64,000 bases of DNA. It comes from Echinococcus granulosus (lineage: Eukaryota > Platyhelminthes > Cestoda > Cyclophyllidea > Taeniidae). The number at the start of each line of letters is the position of its first letter. Positions within the stretch are counted from its first letter, which is position 1. Shown piece by piece: positions 1 through 13,600 of this stretch. A program made the position numbers and the translations under genes. Under the pieces are notes generated by a model, which was not told the DNA's origin, did no database searches, and saw only the letters and a program-made list of their open reading frames with translations. The DNA lies in NCBI RefSeq assembly GCF_000524195.1, contig NW_020170511.1, positions 123,113 to 187,112 of the forward strand. Reading direction: 5' to 3'.

Positions 1-3000
1 TGTTTGACTTCTGGGAATGGGAAGGTAGATTTTGAAGGTGATACTTTAAGAAACAGTGGGCAGCTATTTAAGTCCCATACGAAACTACCAACAGGTGACT
101 GCTTTGGGTTCATGTATCCATGACATTTGCTAAAAGAAGGCATTTAAAGTACCTTAAATTTCGAACTTCCCACTAGAGGAAGGGGATAACTAGTGTACCT
201 GCAAAATTTTCAAATTCATTTCGTACCCATTCGTATATGAGAACCAGATCTTACTGTAAACAATACGGTAATCAAAACGGTTGTCTAGATAGTAAAATTT
301 ATTTTGAAGGAGAATTAACCTGTGCAAAGAGTTGGTTTTCGATTTTTTGACTGACGACTTTTTCCTTTATGGTAATTAGGCAAGAGAGACAAATGCTAGG
401 GAGGATCGACTTGACACGGTATTAAAGGGCTCAAGAACTAAAAAGGGCTTCCAACACCGAAGCGGAACATTTCATAGCTCTGCAAATAATTGCCGATAGC
501 AGTCAAGGCGAATGCCAGAGATTGGGCGTGGCATTCGCTTCCGATATACACAGACCATATTATTGTTATCGTAATGCTATTTCGGAGACTTTACTGACAT
601 AAAAGGGCGCTTATCCGATTAAACCAATTACGTTTCCGTACTTTTGGAGTAAATTCGTCTTTTCCTCTTTGTCGAAATAATGGTTAATTACTTTTTAAGG
701 CGCAATCAACACCTGCTTTCATATCAGTGTTGATCTATAGAATTTTGACACGCCATATTTACCTTTTTCTCTTTGTTTCAGGCAAAGTTATCACATTCCT
801 AACTTTAAGGAAGTTTTAGAAAAAAAATGTTTGAAAAGTGTCAATTCGTTCCCTCAAATCAACCATGTCTGCTAATTACTCCTCATTAAGGTAAGACTGA
901 CGTTGACAGTTCTACTTGCTGCTAACGATACAGTCAGCTAAATTATGCCGTAATTTTGCATTATTTATTTATTTATGGAACCAGACTGACTTGCGAAGGT
1001 ATTTACCCTCTATTTACAAATTTGCCTCTGAAAATCAACTAAGTGTGCATATACTTTTTCAGGTATGCCAGTGAATAGGACTATAGCAAATACATTCGTT
1101 CCTTTCAAGTGCTTAACACTTCAAGTTCCCCATCTATCTTCCAAGTTCCGATAGTCGGAAGGCGTCTTTGTTTACAATTTGAAACAAAAATACACTTCTA
1201 GGCATTCATACCATTCCGTTAATTGGAGGACATCACTGTAAGACATCCAGGTCCGCAGCAACAGTTAAAAACCGGAATCAAAAGGAAGGAACATGCGCAT
1301 ATATATGAATGGAGATGCAAGCAGTTTCTATGTGGAAAGTGGACTGTGCTTCCAAGTAGATATGAGTGTTTTGGGAGGAGGCGGGAGGAGGGAAGGACAG
1401 AGCACTGAAATTGCAAATGCTGTAGGGAAAGCGCACTGATAGATAGGATTTCTGGGTGCACTGATAAATAGTTGCATACATGCCAAAGCGCGCAAGCAAA
1501 TGCAAAAATGGGTTTGGAGGGGCGATAATAATCGGGGAGGGGAGAAAGAGCAAGAGAGGCACTTTAAGATCACGTAGTTTTCCTGTATTAATAAATCTTC
1601 AAAACAAATGGGCAAAATTTTGGAGATCCGACAGCTTTTCAGGAGAAATAATCAGCTTTATAAGTAGAAACGGTTTTTTGGTGAATTTTTGGGCGGTCGA
1701 GGTGCTAACATAAGAAAATTAATGCACCATCTGCTTTTAGGTAACAATGACTACCCGACATGTCATCAGACTGCCTCTCCTTGGTGAGAGTATGTCCAGA
1801 GGACAAATTGTAGCCGATGCAGACAATTGTATGAGTGTATCTTCCCTGACACTCCTAAGCACTAAGATAAAAACACAAGGATTTGGCTTTTTTCACTTCA
1901 GAATTTGCTCATTACATGCAGCTTGTCCAAAAAATTAGCTGTTAAAATATTGCCCTTGTGAAAATAAATGACTAACAGCAGTTTTTACAAGCCACAAATT
2001 TTCGTGATTAAACTTTAATTTGACAGGACTTATGACAAGTATCATCTCGTGCTGCCTAAATTGATGCAAATCACTTTACTTGCACGAAATGCAAGGTAAA
2101 AATCGAGTGCCATTTCATCAACTTTACTGGTGACGATTTTAAAATATGCGAAGTCAAAAATGTGGTTTTCTGAAGAAAGGACCTGAAGAAAGTATCACAT
2201 ATGTCATGAGTTGAGAAGGCGAAAATTCAAAACCAAATTAACTTTGGGAATCCCAATATCTCCATGGTGACAGAAAGGGACAAAGGTGCATTCGTTGTCA
2301 GGATTTCACAAATATTTTAACGCAGATATTTCTCCAACTTGGGAATAGTCTTACATGGTGAAGGTGCTGCTACTGTAGGATAAGCAAATGAAGATTGTGT
2401 ACCTGCAAAAAGTTGTGAAATTAATAAAAGTTTATTTCTAGAAAATTGTAAGCAACTTAATAGAGCTTAATACATCATCAAAATCCACCGCCTCTACACG
2501 ATAAGGCAAAAAAATCTACCGTGCCTTGTGAACATAACCCCAAAATTGCACAGACTTAACCATTCTTGCTACACCTTTATTTTCGTGTGTGTATGACTAC
2601 CTAACACCATGGAGCAGTAATAGTTAGCACCTGGAGAAATATCATCAGTGAGACACGAAGAATGAGCATGGGGAAATATCCCCTCGTTCCAATTCCTTCC
2701 TTCCCTTCTTCCTCCAAACTACTAAATAACTAATCAACTGTCCAACTAACTCAAGAGAAGTCTTTACAATGGGACATAAATTCTCGCATCAATTCGCAAA
2801 GTCTTATAATAAAAGGACATCCTGTCTGCTTTTAACGAAGCTCAGGATCGCCATCCTGTATACTTCCCAGTACCCTCGAGGTCTGTGGTGAAGGTAAGTA
2901 AATGGACAAATAAATGGGGTGCGGAAAAGGTGGATGGATAAATCTCAGACGTAGCGATTGTTTGGTCATCAATGAGTCAAAACCTCCCGGTGATCAATTC

Positions 3001-6000
3001 TGTCGCCAATTAGCCACGCACATACAGAAAGGGAGCACAGTCTTCCGGCGATGAAGCACTGTGCATAATTCAGTGGTTTGGCAAGCACCACTTATAGGTT
3101 GGTTCACTTGACGCACCAACACGGCAACCACTTCGCACCACAAGGCAGTCGGTGAACAGTAAAAAACTGGCGCCTTGTCTTTATGACACTCATGCGTGAT
3201 GAATGTGAACACCTAATTCGCAGTCCCCAAAACTTATTTGCATCTGTTAACAGACGATGTGGCATTTCTTCACCTAGTTGCTTCCACAAACTTCCACTTC
3301 CAGTCAATGCAGGCGCAAGCGCACCCCCTCAACACCACTCACATTAGACACTGGCACATCTTGTCTTCATCCCATTGCCCTCAACCTATTCAAAACGGCT
3401 TTGCCACGATCGGAGAGAGGAAAGATGTCTCCCCAGTGTGCTGCATCCTCCCCAAGTAATCTACTACAGGGATAAAAAAACGCAAACAATTTGTAGATGT
3501 TAGGTTTCGTTACCGCATGCTGCACCTCTAAATGTCATGTATCTTTGTTGCATCTTTGTGACCGGGCCAAACTCAGTTCACAATGCAGACAAGCTGTGGA
3601 ATGGGTATTTAGAAGGAAGTAGAGGGATGAGGAGTACGATGTTCCGTACCGTCATTCTATGATCTGTAATGCAACTAACCATTTGCACGCATTGTACAAG
3701 TTATGACAATATATTGCTTCAGGGTTCTTTGAGTACTGCACACCCTTTTGACATAGTCTGAGAAAAATGCTCATCATCTACTCTAATTGTTCATTTTGAA
3801 GACCCTTGAATGTATAAGGAAGACGTATCACTACTTATTTATCCTACACATGTGTACTAATTCTACGTATCTGGGCAAATATTAAACCCTGTATACCGGA
3901 AAAGGCAAGGAGTGCAACTTGAGGCTATTTAATTGGGTCTGGGTCACATTTTACCCTGATGGCATTTTATTATATGGGGCGTATGCGACTATTGAGCACC
4001 AATACCCGCAATTTCACTTTATTTACCTACCATTAACCTTTAAGTGACCTTAAAATCATTGCTTATTTGTGGTGATCCGGTCACTTATTAACAGCGGAAA
4101 ACATATATTGCCAAAAACACATAATAAAACTGCTGGGCAATTGAGCTTCCAACTGAACACTGCCTATCACTTTTTAACAAGCCATAAAAATTTTAGGCGT
4201 TTGCATTTGGAGATAAAGGAAATCCTTAGCTGTTAGATTAAAACATGAATTCGGGTCAATTATTTTGTAATTACAAGCTCATGGAAAAGCAAATGGCTCA
4301 GGTTTGACCATAAAACGAAAAATACAGAGATAGTGGATACTGCATCAGCAATGTGTACGCATATTTTTGCCTATTAGTTAAAGGCGGGAAGTAAAAAGCC
4401 CAGCAATCAGGCATCGGATGCCATTAGCACTCAATTATTTTCAGTCGACGTCGCTTCCTGTTAGACGCGTATTTTATTTCATGTCGAATAAAACACTTCA
4501 GCTCGCCACACTACACTCGCCTGTTCCAAAATGCACTGACTTTAAGTGCTACAGTCCACTTTTCATTCATACTCCAGGCGGTTCTATTACCGGCCTGTAA
4601 CTGGATGTCAATTGCCCATCAACAGTGCCTTTCACTTTTTCCCGCAAAAGTGACAAACTTTAATTTTGGAGGAGGATACTTCAAAACCTAGAATATGCTT
4701 TTAAGGATTGGAGGTTGCAGTAAACATTCAAAAATAAGATATGCGTTACTGTTTGAAGTTTGTTTATAAACCGGCAATCCTCAAACTCGTAAAACTATAA
4801 AAAGAATTGATGATTAAGACACAAAAACTCAATCTACAGCTAAGTTAAAAAAACATCAAGAAACAATTCGGGGGAAAGTTAGCTGATGAGCTTTTAAATT
4901 GTAATGCCCTAGTTAATAATGTTATTTGAGCACAGATTTTAAAGATCAGCAAGTGATAGGGTAAGTTGACGTGTTTATTCGTACCAAACACGGGAAAAGG
5001 ATCGGTCTACTTTGTTTAGGAATAATAAGCTCCTTTTTACCGAAAATACTTCAAAATGGCCGGCAAGATGGGGTAAATGCATTACCTCAAGTTTTTACAA
5101 ACAGGAAATTGGCATTAAGTGGAGCGATCAGCGTGTGTACACACCCTATCAGTCAAACTATACAAGTAGCATAAGATGACTTTACGGTCGTACTATTTGC
5201 AGTGCCCATTGTAACGAAATTTTATGCAGCCTGTTATCAAATAAAATGCGTGCTATATAAAGTGGTGTATCACGTGATTTTAAAGCTCAGAAACGTAAAG
5301 GAAATAAGCACTAGCTTTTGCGCTGCAGTCACGTAGCAGACCTTCTAGAGTAAGGTAGTTTAAAATTCTCCTTGTAAACCACATCTCAAGTGAATACAGT
5401 AAAAAAATGTGTACCTTCGTTGACCAACTCTCCATGCCACCTCATTGTCGTAAGGGAATCCACTGTACACAAAAAAGTTTAAGCAGTGAGCCATTTAGAA
5501 GTGGGAAAATTAATCTGCATATATTTAAACAGAGGAAAGGAATAGATTTCCTTTAGGTGATTTCCACCTGAATGCCAGTCCACCAGGCAATATTATTATT
5601 AAAGAATTGTCTCAAAATAAGTCGCCCACCCTTTCGAAATGCATCCTTCCGTATTTGTAAGCAAAGCGGGTAGGTAAGTTACCACAGCTAAGTGTTCTAC
5701 TTCCACCACTTTAATAAAGTATTGTTTGAGCAGCTTAAAAGAAATGTTGAGTTTATCTATTAGAAAGTGGATTTTTGAAAAGGTTTGCATCACTCCATCG
5801 CCTCTAGTTTGAGGTAAAATGCCAAGCTTTTCCTTTAATCATCTGCCGGACTTTACTTTGAACTGAGATAACCCACGCTGTACTGGTAAAATTCAACCAC
5901 CTAAACATCAAATTTTGTGCCTTATACCCTTTTTCATTGATATAAAGATTGCTACTTTCAGAGGTGTTTTGAACTGTAAAATCATCTTGCGGAGGGAATG

Positions 6001-7210
6001 ACTTTAGCTTCAGAGAGATTCTCTTCTCAAATTGTAAACCATATAAGATTTCGGAGTCGTACGGCAAGGTTCCAGAGCGTTTGACGCCAAGTGTGACAAC
6101 TTGTGTCCAACTTGGGGTTATTTACTTTTGGATGAGGGATCCATGAAACAGAAGCATTTTCTAATGGCAACCTCAACATCTAATAATCATCTAGGAGTAT
6201 CTCACCTTCATTGCTATCAATCAAGTTAAGATGTTTTTCTTACTCCTTTGTTTAATTAATACATTTTGAAATAAAGTGCGACGGAGAGATGGTAGATTGC
6301 TTTGGATGATAGTCAGACTTGCAAAAAATCATCCAAATCTATTATATCCAACCCACTCACTAATGATTGAATATCTCAACACTGGGGGGAGGAAAAACTT
6401 CACTGTAAGAATTGCGGGAAAATAAAGAAATTACTTTAAAAGAACCAGTTACTCGTGGTGGGGCACAAAAGTTCAATTGGTACTGCTAGAATATAATGTT
6501 CCGATTTTCCTGAATTTTTAAGTGTTTTGGGATGCCCACTGCTTTAGAAGAATATTCCACTCTAAATGTTCTAGGATTTTCTTTCCTGAATTTGAGTCTC
6601 TTTACGTTTTGGAGCATTCACCCATTTGTACTCGCTTTGAATCCGCCTAATTGACCAATACGAAATGGAGGCGAGCTTCAAATGTACTACTAACTAAGGT
6701 AAGGTCAAGGCCATTCATAACGCTATGAGTACGTGGGAATGGTGACCAGAAGGGCACTGAACGCTCCAGTCAATGAACGCACAAGCAGATACCGTGCTCC
6801 GGCTGTACACTTGGTGACAGCAACAAAGAAGTCCTTTTTTTGAAACCCTAGCTCTTGATCGCACCCTTTGGGATAAAGGCGGTATTCACCCTCACACAAA
6901 TATGCACCAGTTCATGCTTTATCAATAAACGGTCCGTAAGATTGTAAATCTGTTCCTCTTCCTCGCTGTAGTTGGAAAATATAACTTAAGCACAGATGCG
7001 CTCTGTCAAAGTCTATTGTTAACAAGAAGATCTCAAGAACTGGATCTGTCAAAACTGAGCATATCTGTTCAACACTATGGAGAATTTACACTTGGATTCG
7101 TCATTAGTGAAGACGGACTGTTGAATGCCTTGCAACAGAAGGATAAATGTAAATGCGGGTGAATGAATAAGGACAAAAAGCCGGACCTCAAACGCCATAA
7201 AAGTTTTTAC
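1..7210 (-). other. Probable intron 2 of the Cas-like gene; no exon seen
   Basis: This stretch follows the GTAAAA donor that ends the second Cas-like exon on the minus strand. The gene should still encode a serine-rich helical region and a C-terminal FAT-like domain, so the next exon is expected further left. I read the open frames on both strands and found none with recognisable Cas sequence, good splice borders or another domain. The longest minus-strand frame (6067-5804, 87 codons) has no recognisable domain. Calling it intron is an inference from the unfinished gene model. Confidence 0.55.
961..976. repeat. Short ATTT tetranucleotide repeat
   Basis: Four tandem units of an ATTT/TTAT type repeat. 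It is too short to mean more than ordinary AT-rich intronic sequence. Confidence 0.8.
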
Positions 7211-7624
7211 CTGATGATCCTTGCTGTTGCACTCTGCAGTTAAATGCGAGTTAGTCGCCTCCGTAGCAGAGTTGACAGTGTTAGTAATAGCAGTACTTTT
7301 GGGAGCAGCAAATGAAACCGATTTGATCGGACCCTCTTCCGGCTTTGAAGACATGTACCGAGACAGGGCAGTGGGATTTCGAAAAGACGGGGATCCGTTG
7401 CGACTATCAAGCGCCCCACCGGGTGGATAATTCTCGTAAAAGTTTGCATAAATTGACTGATCCATCCTGCTGGAATGAGGCGGAATTGGAGGAGCCACTT
7501 CAATCACTGCTGGCAACACGTCGTATGGGTCAACTTCGGGGGGATTCACCTGCGCCGTCACCGTTGTAGTTATTGACGTGTGTGGTGAGGTTGTAGTCCT
7601 GCCCCCGACGGTCCGGATTTTCGG
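7211..7624 (-). CDS. Cas-like gene, exon 2 (start of the substrate region)
   Basis: An exon of 138 codons, starting after a pyrimidine-rich acceptor (CTTCTATGCAG) and ending at CAG|GTAAAA. Both ends are phase 0 and fit exon 1. It encodes PPEVDPYDVLP, then PPIPP, then a cluster of tyrosines (IYANFYENY, residues 163-170 of the protein) and Y194. The rest is rich in Ser, Thr, Asn and Ala with no globular domain, as expected for a disordered substrate region. Canonical Cas proteins carry many YxxP repeats; here only one close match is visible, so more sites may lie in missing exons. An open frame continues past the donor to 7049 but loses this character, which supports the splice site. Confidence 0.75.
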
Positions 7625-10600
7625 CTGCATAGAAGAACATTAGATAATTTCTTAAGGTAGTAGGGATCAGTGTTAACTCTTCAGTTGCTAAAATCCCAAC
7701 CAATGTGCGCTCTTTCACTCGAGAAAATTTTAACTATGGATAAGGAAAGGAAGTATTTCAACTGCACTCGAACCCCAAAAAATTGTGGCACTGTGAGGAA
7801 AATGGCAATAAATAGAATAGATTTTCCTAATTTACATCATAAAATAAACGTGATTCATTAGCACGAATGCTTCTGAGAGCGTCAGAGAGAGTGGCTAGTT
7901 TTCTTATAAGGTTATCGTTTATAAGGTGAGCTAAGTGTTAGCGCATTTTTCAGTGTAGCTTTGAGGAACGACCTGGCGTATTCCGTAGTGAACGGAAAAA
8001 GGCATGCAAAAGACTATTTTCGGTGTGTCTGTGTGTAGTACGTAGCTGATTGGTGACGGAGTTGATTATTGGGAGGCTTCTATTCAATGGGACCAAACAT
8101 CAACTGCGTCTGAGATGTATCCGTTCAACCATCTTTCACGAAATCTACTTATCTGCCTATAATCTGCCTTCATCACAAGCCTCGAAGGTACTGGGGGACA
8201 CACAAGAAGAAGGTCCTGAACTTTCCTATAAACAGACAGGAGAGTTAGCCATCGTGAATCAGTGGAATGGAGGTCCTTTTGTTATAAGACTTCGCAGCTC
8301 GATGCGAGACTTCAAACCTTCATCGTGAAGCCTCCTCTTGAGCTAGCCAGTCAGTTAATTGGTCATGTAGTGAAGTAAGGAGAGAGAGGAGGGGGAGAAT
8401 GTTGTCTCATTTTCATTCGCTGTGGTACTCTGATAATATATTATCAGGTGCCAAGTTTCACCGTATTTTTATCGTAGGTAGGCTACCTCACACGAATTGG
8501 AACAGGCGATCGGTCAGGAAATAAAAGAGAGGCTGAGGCGAGGATTGTTGGATAAAATTTTTTTGCTTACGGAGACAAAGCATTGTAGGTAAGGATGATT
8601 TTCAGTAGTTGTTCGCTTTAACCGGCTGCTTGAATGCTACTTTAAGAAACATCGTACCACTTTATGCAACGGAGAAGTTTCACCTCCCCAATTTAATGCT
8701 AAAGCTACCCATCTTTTTTGAGAAAATTTGTTCTTTCATCACAAACTTTTTCAACTCCTTTCTTAGTAATCGAGTGCGCTTTCCATAAAAATGTACGAAA
8801 AAACTTCTAGACCATATTTTGGAATAAAACTTGACCCACAACTTCAAACCCGCACCTACTATCTCGAGTCGTGATAAATGCCTTTTTTAGTAGTTAAGGC
8901 GCCCTGTCTGTTGTTTAAAATGTCGCCATTTATATTTTTTGTGGTGGCAAACGGAAGAAATACGGATCATATCAATTCTTTTGGAACTAGACGTTACCAA
9001 GTGATTCCTTTTTTTGTGCATTTGAAACTAAGATGAGGTAGATTTGGGAAAAACAATGGCATAATTAATGTGTATAATGTGAGATTATACGGAGCACCTT
9101 TTGATTAGATGCGAGGAATACAACCTCAGATGTACCACTTATTTAGTATACTTGGCGAAAGAAGATTAGAATGGGGTAGGTAAATTGGGCAATACTTGGA
9201 AGTACCTGGCTTTCATTTAAAATATAATACAAACATTTGCAATCACCTCATTCAAATGGACAATTCGATCAGAAATATGATAAATTAGTACATATGGTGC
9301 CTATTTTGGACAATTTATCACCAAAAGCGCCCACGTCGAACTATAAAACAAAGGCCATAGTACCATTCAACACAACGGTAAAGGCCCCAGAGGGGAAATT
9401 CGTGGTCTTAGCCATAAAACTTCAGATGAACATGAGCTTTTTGCGGTCTGCTAAACGACACTGTTAACTCTATCTGAGCATACTTCAGGCTATTTTCAAG
9501 AATTAACTTCAATGTTTTGCAAATTTAAAGTCAGACTTGAGAAGATAGACCAATTTGTAGGAAAATTTTTAGAAAATATAGTACTTGACCTTCTATTTTT
9601 GGGTTCGATTACCCAAATATTCATTATATTCTATGGGGCCAGGGCAAAACAATAAATTGCAAGTTATTCGTCTTTCCTCTTTTTGATATTCAGGCAGAGA
9701 AGGGCAAAAATTCACCAAAAGACTCATAAAATGTGAATAAGTAAAAGACGACCAGTTGGCTGTGGTGGAAAACGACTTCCACACAAAGGGTGGAGAGGCG
9801 GAAGGGAACTTGTCTAGTCGAGTGGGGAGCGAAACCTCGAAAGCATAGTGGGGTAGAGAACTCAATTGAAAAGTAACTTTAAAAAAGTCTACTTTACACA
9901 TTTTGCAAAGAAGTCATAACAAGTGGATATTTACAGCTTGCTTTTGGACTTTCAAGTTGCATGGTATGTACCAAACAACTCCCAACATTGAATTTCGCAT
10001 CACATGGCAAAAGATGTTTCAATTTCTGATTGCTTAACACGCATCAAAGCCGTAGAAGAAAAGCACCTTGTTGTACATTTTTTTAAGGAAACAGTAGCGA
10101 AATTTCAGGCCCTTAGCCAAAATGTTTATGTAGGGGTTTTCTAGAGATCTGCGATTCGTTGACGGGCTTCATTGGTATTTAGCATGGATTCTGGCAAGAT
10201 TGAAACCGCATTTATTTGCATTTTGAACCACCAAAATACCTGCCGCTGATCATGGGGCAACCATCGAGTCACTAGAGAAATTCGTGTGGTTTTCGGCTTG
10301 GCTAACTAAAATCAGTCGTTCATGTAAATTCCATCCATCAATCTATCAATATCAACAGCCAAAACCTGTGAAGTGGGGAGATAAAAAGTTTCCTATTACA
10401 CGAACAGCGCAAAATCACATGAGAACATGAGGATAGGAAAGCTGGCAATGCTGCCTTTTCCCTGTTCACCATATTCCTTAGGTGCCAATTATCACCATTT
10501 TTGGCACCAAGCAGACAATATCAAACAAAATAGAAGGAAGCGGAGGCGGCTGGGGTGAAGTTCTCTTTCTAGAAGACAAAATATTGCATTAAGGTTGAAC

Positions 10601-13600
10601 CGATAGTAGGTGCTTTACTTATCTGGAAGGGAAGATGAACCGTAGTGGTGGCACGTTAAATGAATAAATTGAGCACTTTAAAATGCTTTTTCGGTTAAAT
10701 TCTGTTTGTTCGCCATCTCGATAAGTTATCATGATTTGTGCATCAGGAGTATTTTCATCCATAAATGGGACTTTCCAACAAGGCCATATTCATCAAATGC
10801 GGATAAATTTACTTTTCATCTTCCTTTGTTAGCACCCATGTCTTCATTGTTAAAAGTAGCAGTGATGCCCTCTACCCCGTGATGAAACTCACTGCATCGA
10901 TTCCGTAGGCTGAATAATTCCATAACTTTCGTGATAGGAGAAATCATTCATGTCTCCGGAAATATTTCCACATTGAAATTACGGAGACCATCCAGATTAT
11001 TCCAAATTATTAATTGTGAAAAAAATATTAAGTTTTGAAAGTAATGTAATACAAAAACTTAGGTTACTTTCATCCGTAAGAAAGGGTAAAATTTAAACCA
11101 ATATCAGTTTATTTTTCTCTTTGTTGTTGCAACTTTTCCAAAATAAGATTCGCAAATTGATCGACGATGCTGAAGAAAGATCTCAATGAAACATTGTTGG
11201 ATTAAACGCGACGCACCTCATTCGAACTCAGAGAGATAGTAATGCTACTTAAACAAATAATATAAATTTAATAAAATTGCTACTTACTGTTTGTGCTAAA
11301 AACTGGTGATTTCTATTCGAAGTCACTAGAAATTTCGCGGTTTTTTCAAAGACATCGCAAGGTTTCCTGTCGCATGAATTACATACATTGCCAATTTGCA
11401 AATTTAGATAATTAAATACCTTGGGAATTTTTACTAAAATATCTTCGACATAAAGAGCATGTCATACAAACACAGTACAGACACTGTCTTTCATTAAAAG
11501 GCTACTATCTATCCAAGATAATACATTATTTGTCATGAGCGACTGTGTTTCATGTTAGCAGGCCAAAAAAAGCAATATATTGGTTGTTTAACTCTCGGTT
11601 TTGGTGAAGGGCCACCTCATTTTGGCCACCGTACCTTGCTGGGTAGCCTGGCCAGTAGTCCCAATACATTCTGTATGCAAGATATATACATTTTTCTCCT
11701 TTTTTTCCGAATATTATGTCTACTTTTGTCTTCAGGAAAGTCTCGGGGACTACAAAGACAAACTTTTTGTGGTATTCTGGATACAAATTCAGTACCCATC
11801 CGCCAAAAACGAGTTATTCTTTCTGGCATGTTTGTTAGCCGATCCGGTCATTTCAAATCTTACAGAAGGCGTGTGATGAGATCCTTCAGCCTTGGATTAG
11901 ACTACCTGTGAGAACAAGGGAGCATATTTACCACCTCTTTCTCCATCTCAAAGTTATGGAAGCCATGGAAAGTCAAATTTGAAGCTAGCCAACCACTTCC
12001 GTTCCAACGGCGTGACTAGAGGGCCACACCCAAAAACGGGGGATGATAGAATGCACACACTCGTGCTAAGTAATTAACCCTCGTGGTAGAATTGCCTTAC
12101 CTGGCCTTAAGTAAATCACGAATGGATGGAGGAGGAGGAGATGGTGGATGAGGATTTTAAGTATAAAGGTGTAGTTGGTAGGCCTATTTTAGCTCCATCT
12201 CAGGTCTGTTTCTGAGGTTATTTTCAAACACAAGGAAATATTCTTCCACTTTTCTCCATGGAGAAAGTGTGGTTTCCGGTGGGCCTATTTTAGTAAGAAA
12301 ATATCAAATTTGATGATGTGGTAAACACTAAGTAAAAATTCATTATTTATCTTTAAAAGATTTCTAAAGGAGTCTTGATTTTTACGTATATAGCATCCAT
12401 CAGAGGAGGAGTGTGCATATGATCCAACTGTCAAATAACACCAGGAAGAAAAAGGTAAATAGGAGTTGCTAAATTCGTGCGGATTAAAAATTCACTTGGA
12501 AGTCGAGTAAAGGAGGTTTGAAAGGCGACGAACTTTTTCGGGAGGAAAAGACCAATGAAAAAGAGGATCTGATAACTTGACCATTAACATCTTGTCATTA
12601 AAATTTGCACTTGAAAAAGTAGAGATGACCTCTCAATTTGTTAAGTTTAGCGACAAACGCGAAGATAGATTGAATAGCACGCACGCAAACTGGTAAACAG
12701 GAATGAATAAGTTCACTTATTTAGTTTGTCAGAAGGACCAGTTTCGAGAACGGAGTATTCCTAGGTCATAGTTGGTTATCTTAAAAAAGAAACAATGCCA
12801 TGAATATTTTTTCCGATAAAATTTTATTCCAAATAGCAGAACACCTCAAAGAGGCATCAGACCTTGTTGTGGCGATTGACATTTTACATGAAGTCGGATA
12901 GAAAACAGGTCTGGTATTTATAAAAAGGCGACCAGGAAGAGGCCTAAATGCCTCTGATGTTCAAAATGGCAAGAAAGCAAACAAGTTCTCATGACTTAAA
13001 AGCAAATGACAAAAATCTGTCAACCGAAAACAAAGAGGAAGCTGTCCTGTTACTAAGGAGAAATGAGCCCCGAAGATTAATTTGTATCGCATACCAGATT
13101 CTGTTTGCAGCCCACCTTGTGTAGGTGTGAATTCTATTTATTATGTTAAAGGGAAAGACAGGAGATATGGTGAAGTGATAGAAGAATGTAGTGGGTTAAT
13201 GAAAAAAATAGATTCCTTTGTGACTGGTAGAGGGAAATAAATATGAATCAGTCGACGCCCCTCCCACGCATACTTGATAACCTACCTTGTGGGAAAATGC
13301 ATCCATTTGTACTATTCTTGTGCACACTTTGCTGATACATAGAAAAAAGGCAGGTATTATAGAGAGAGAGACAGTCCAAATGAGTCCATAAGATTTTTTC
13401 CTTAAGTTTTATTATTTACTCTTAGTTACTATTCATGTTTACCAAAAAACAAATTAATCTGGATTTTTTGCAGACATTTATAAATAAATATCAAGCATTG
13501 CAGCCAGGCTTCACCTTAAATTTCCAACTTTTCCTCTCTGAAAAATTGTTAAATTTTGGGGCGCTTTGGGAACCGTCAAAACAAATGGAATTTCTTAGCA

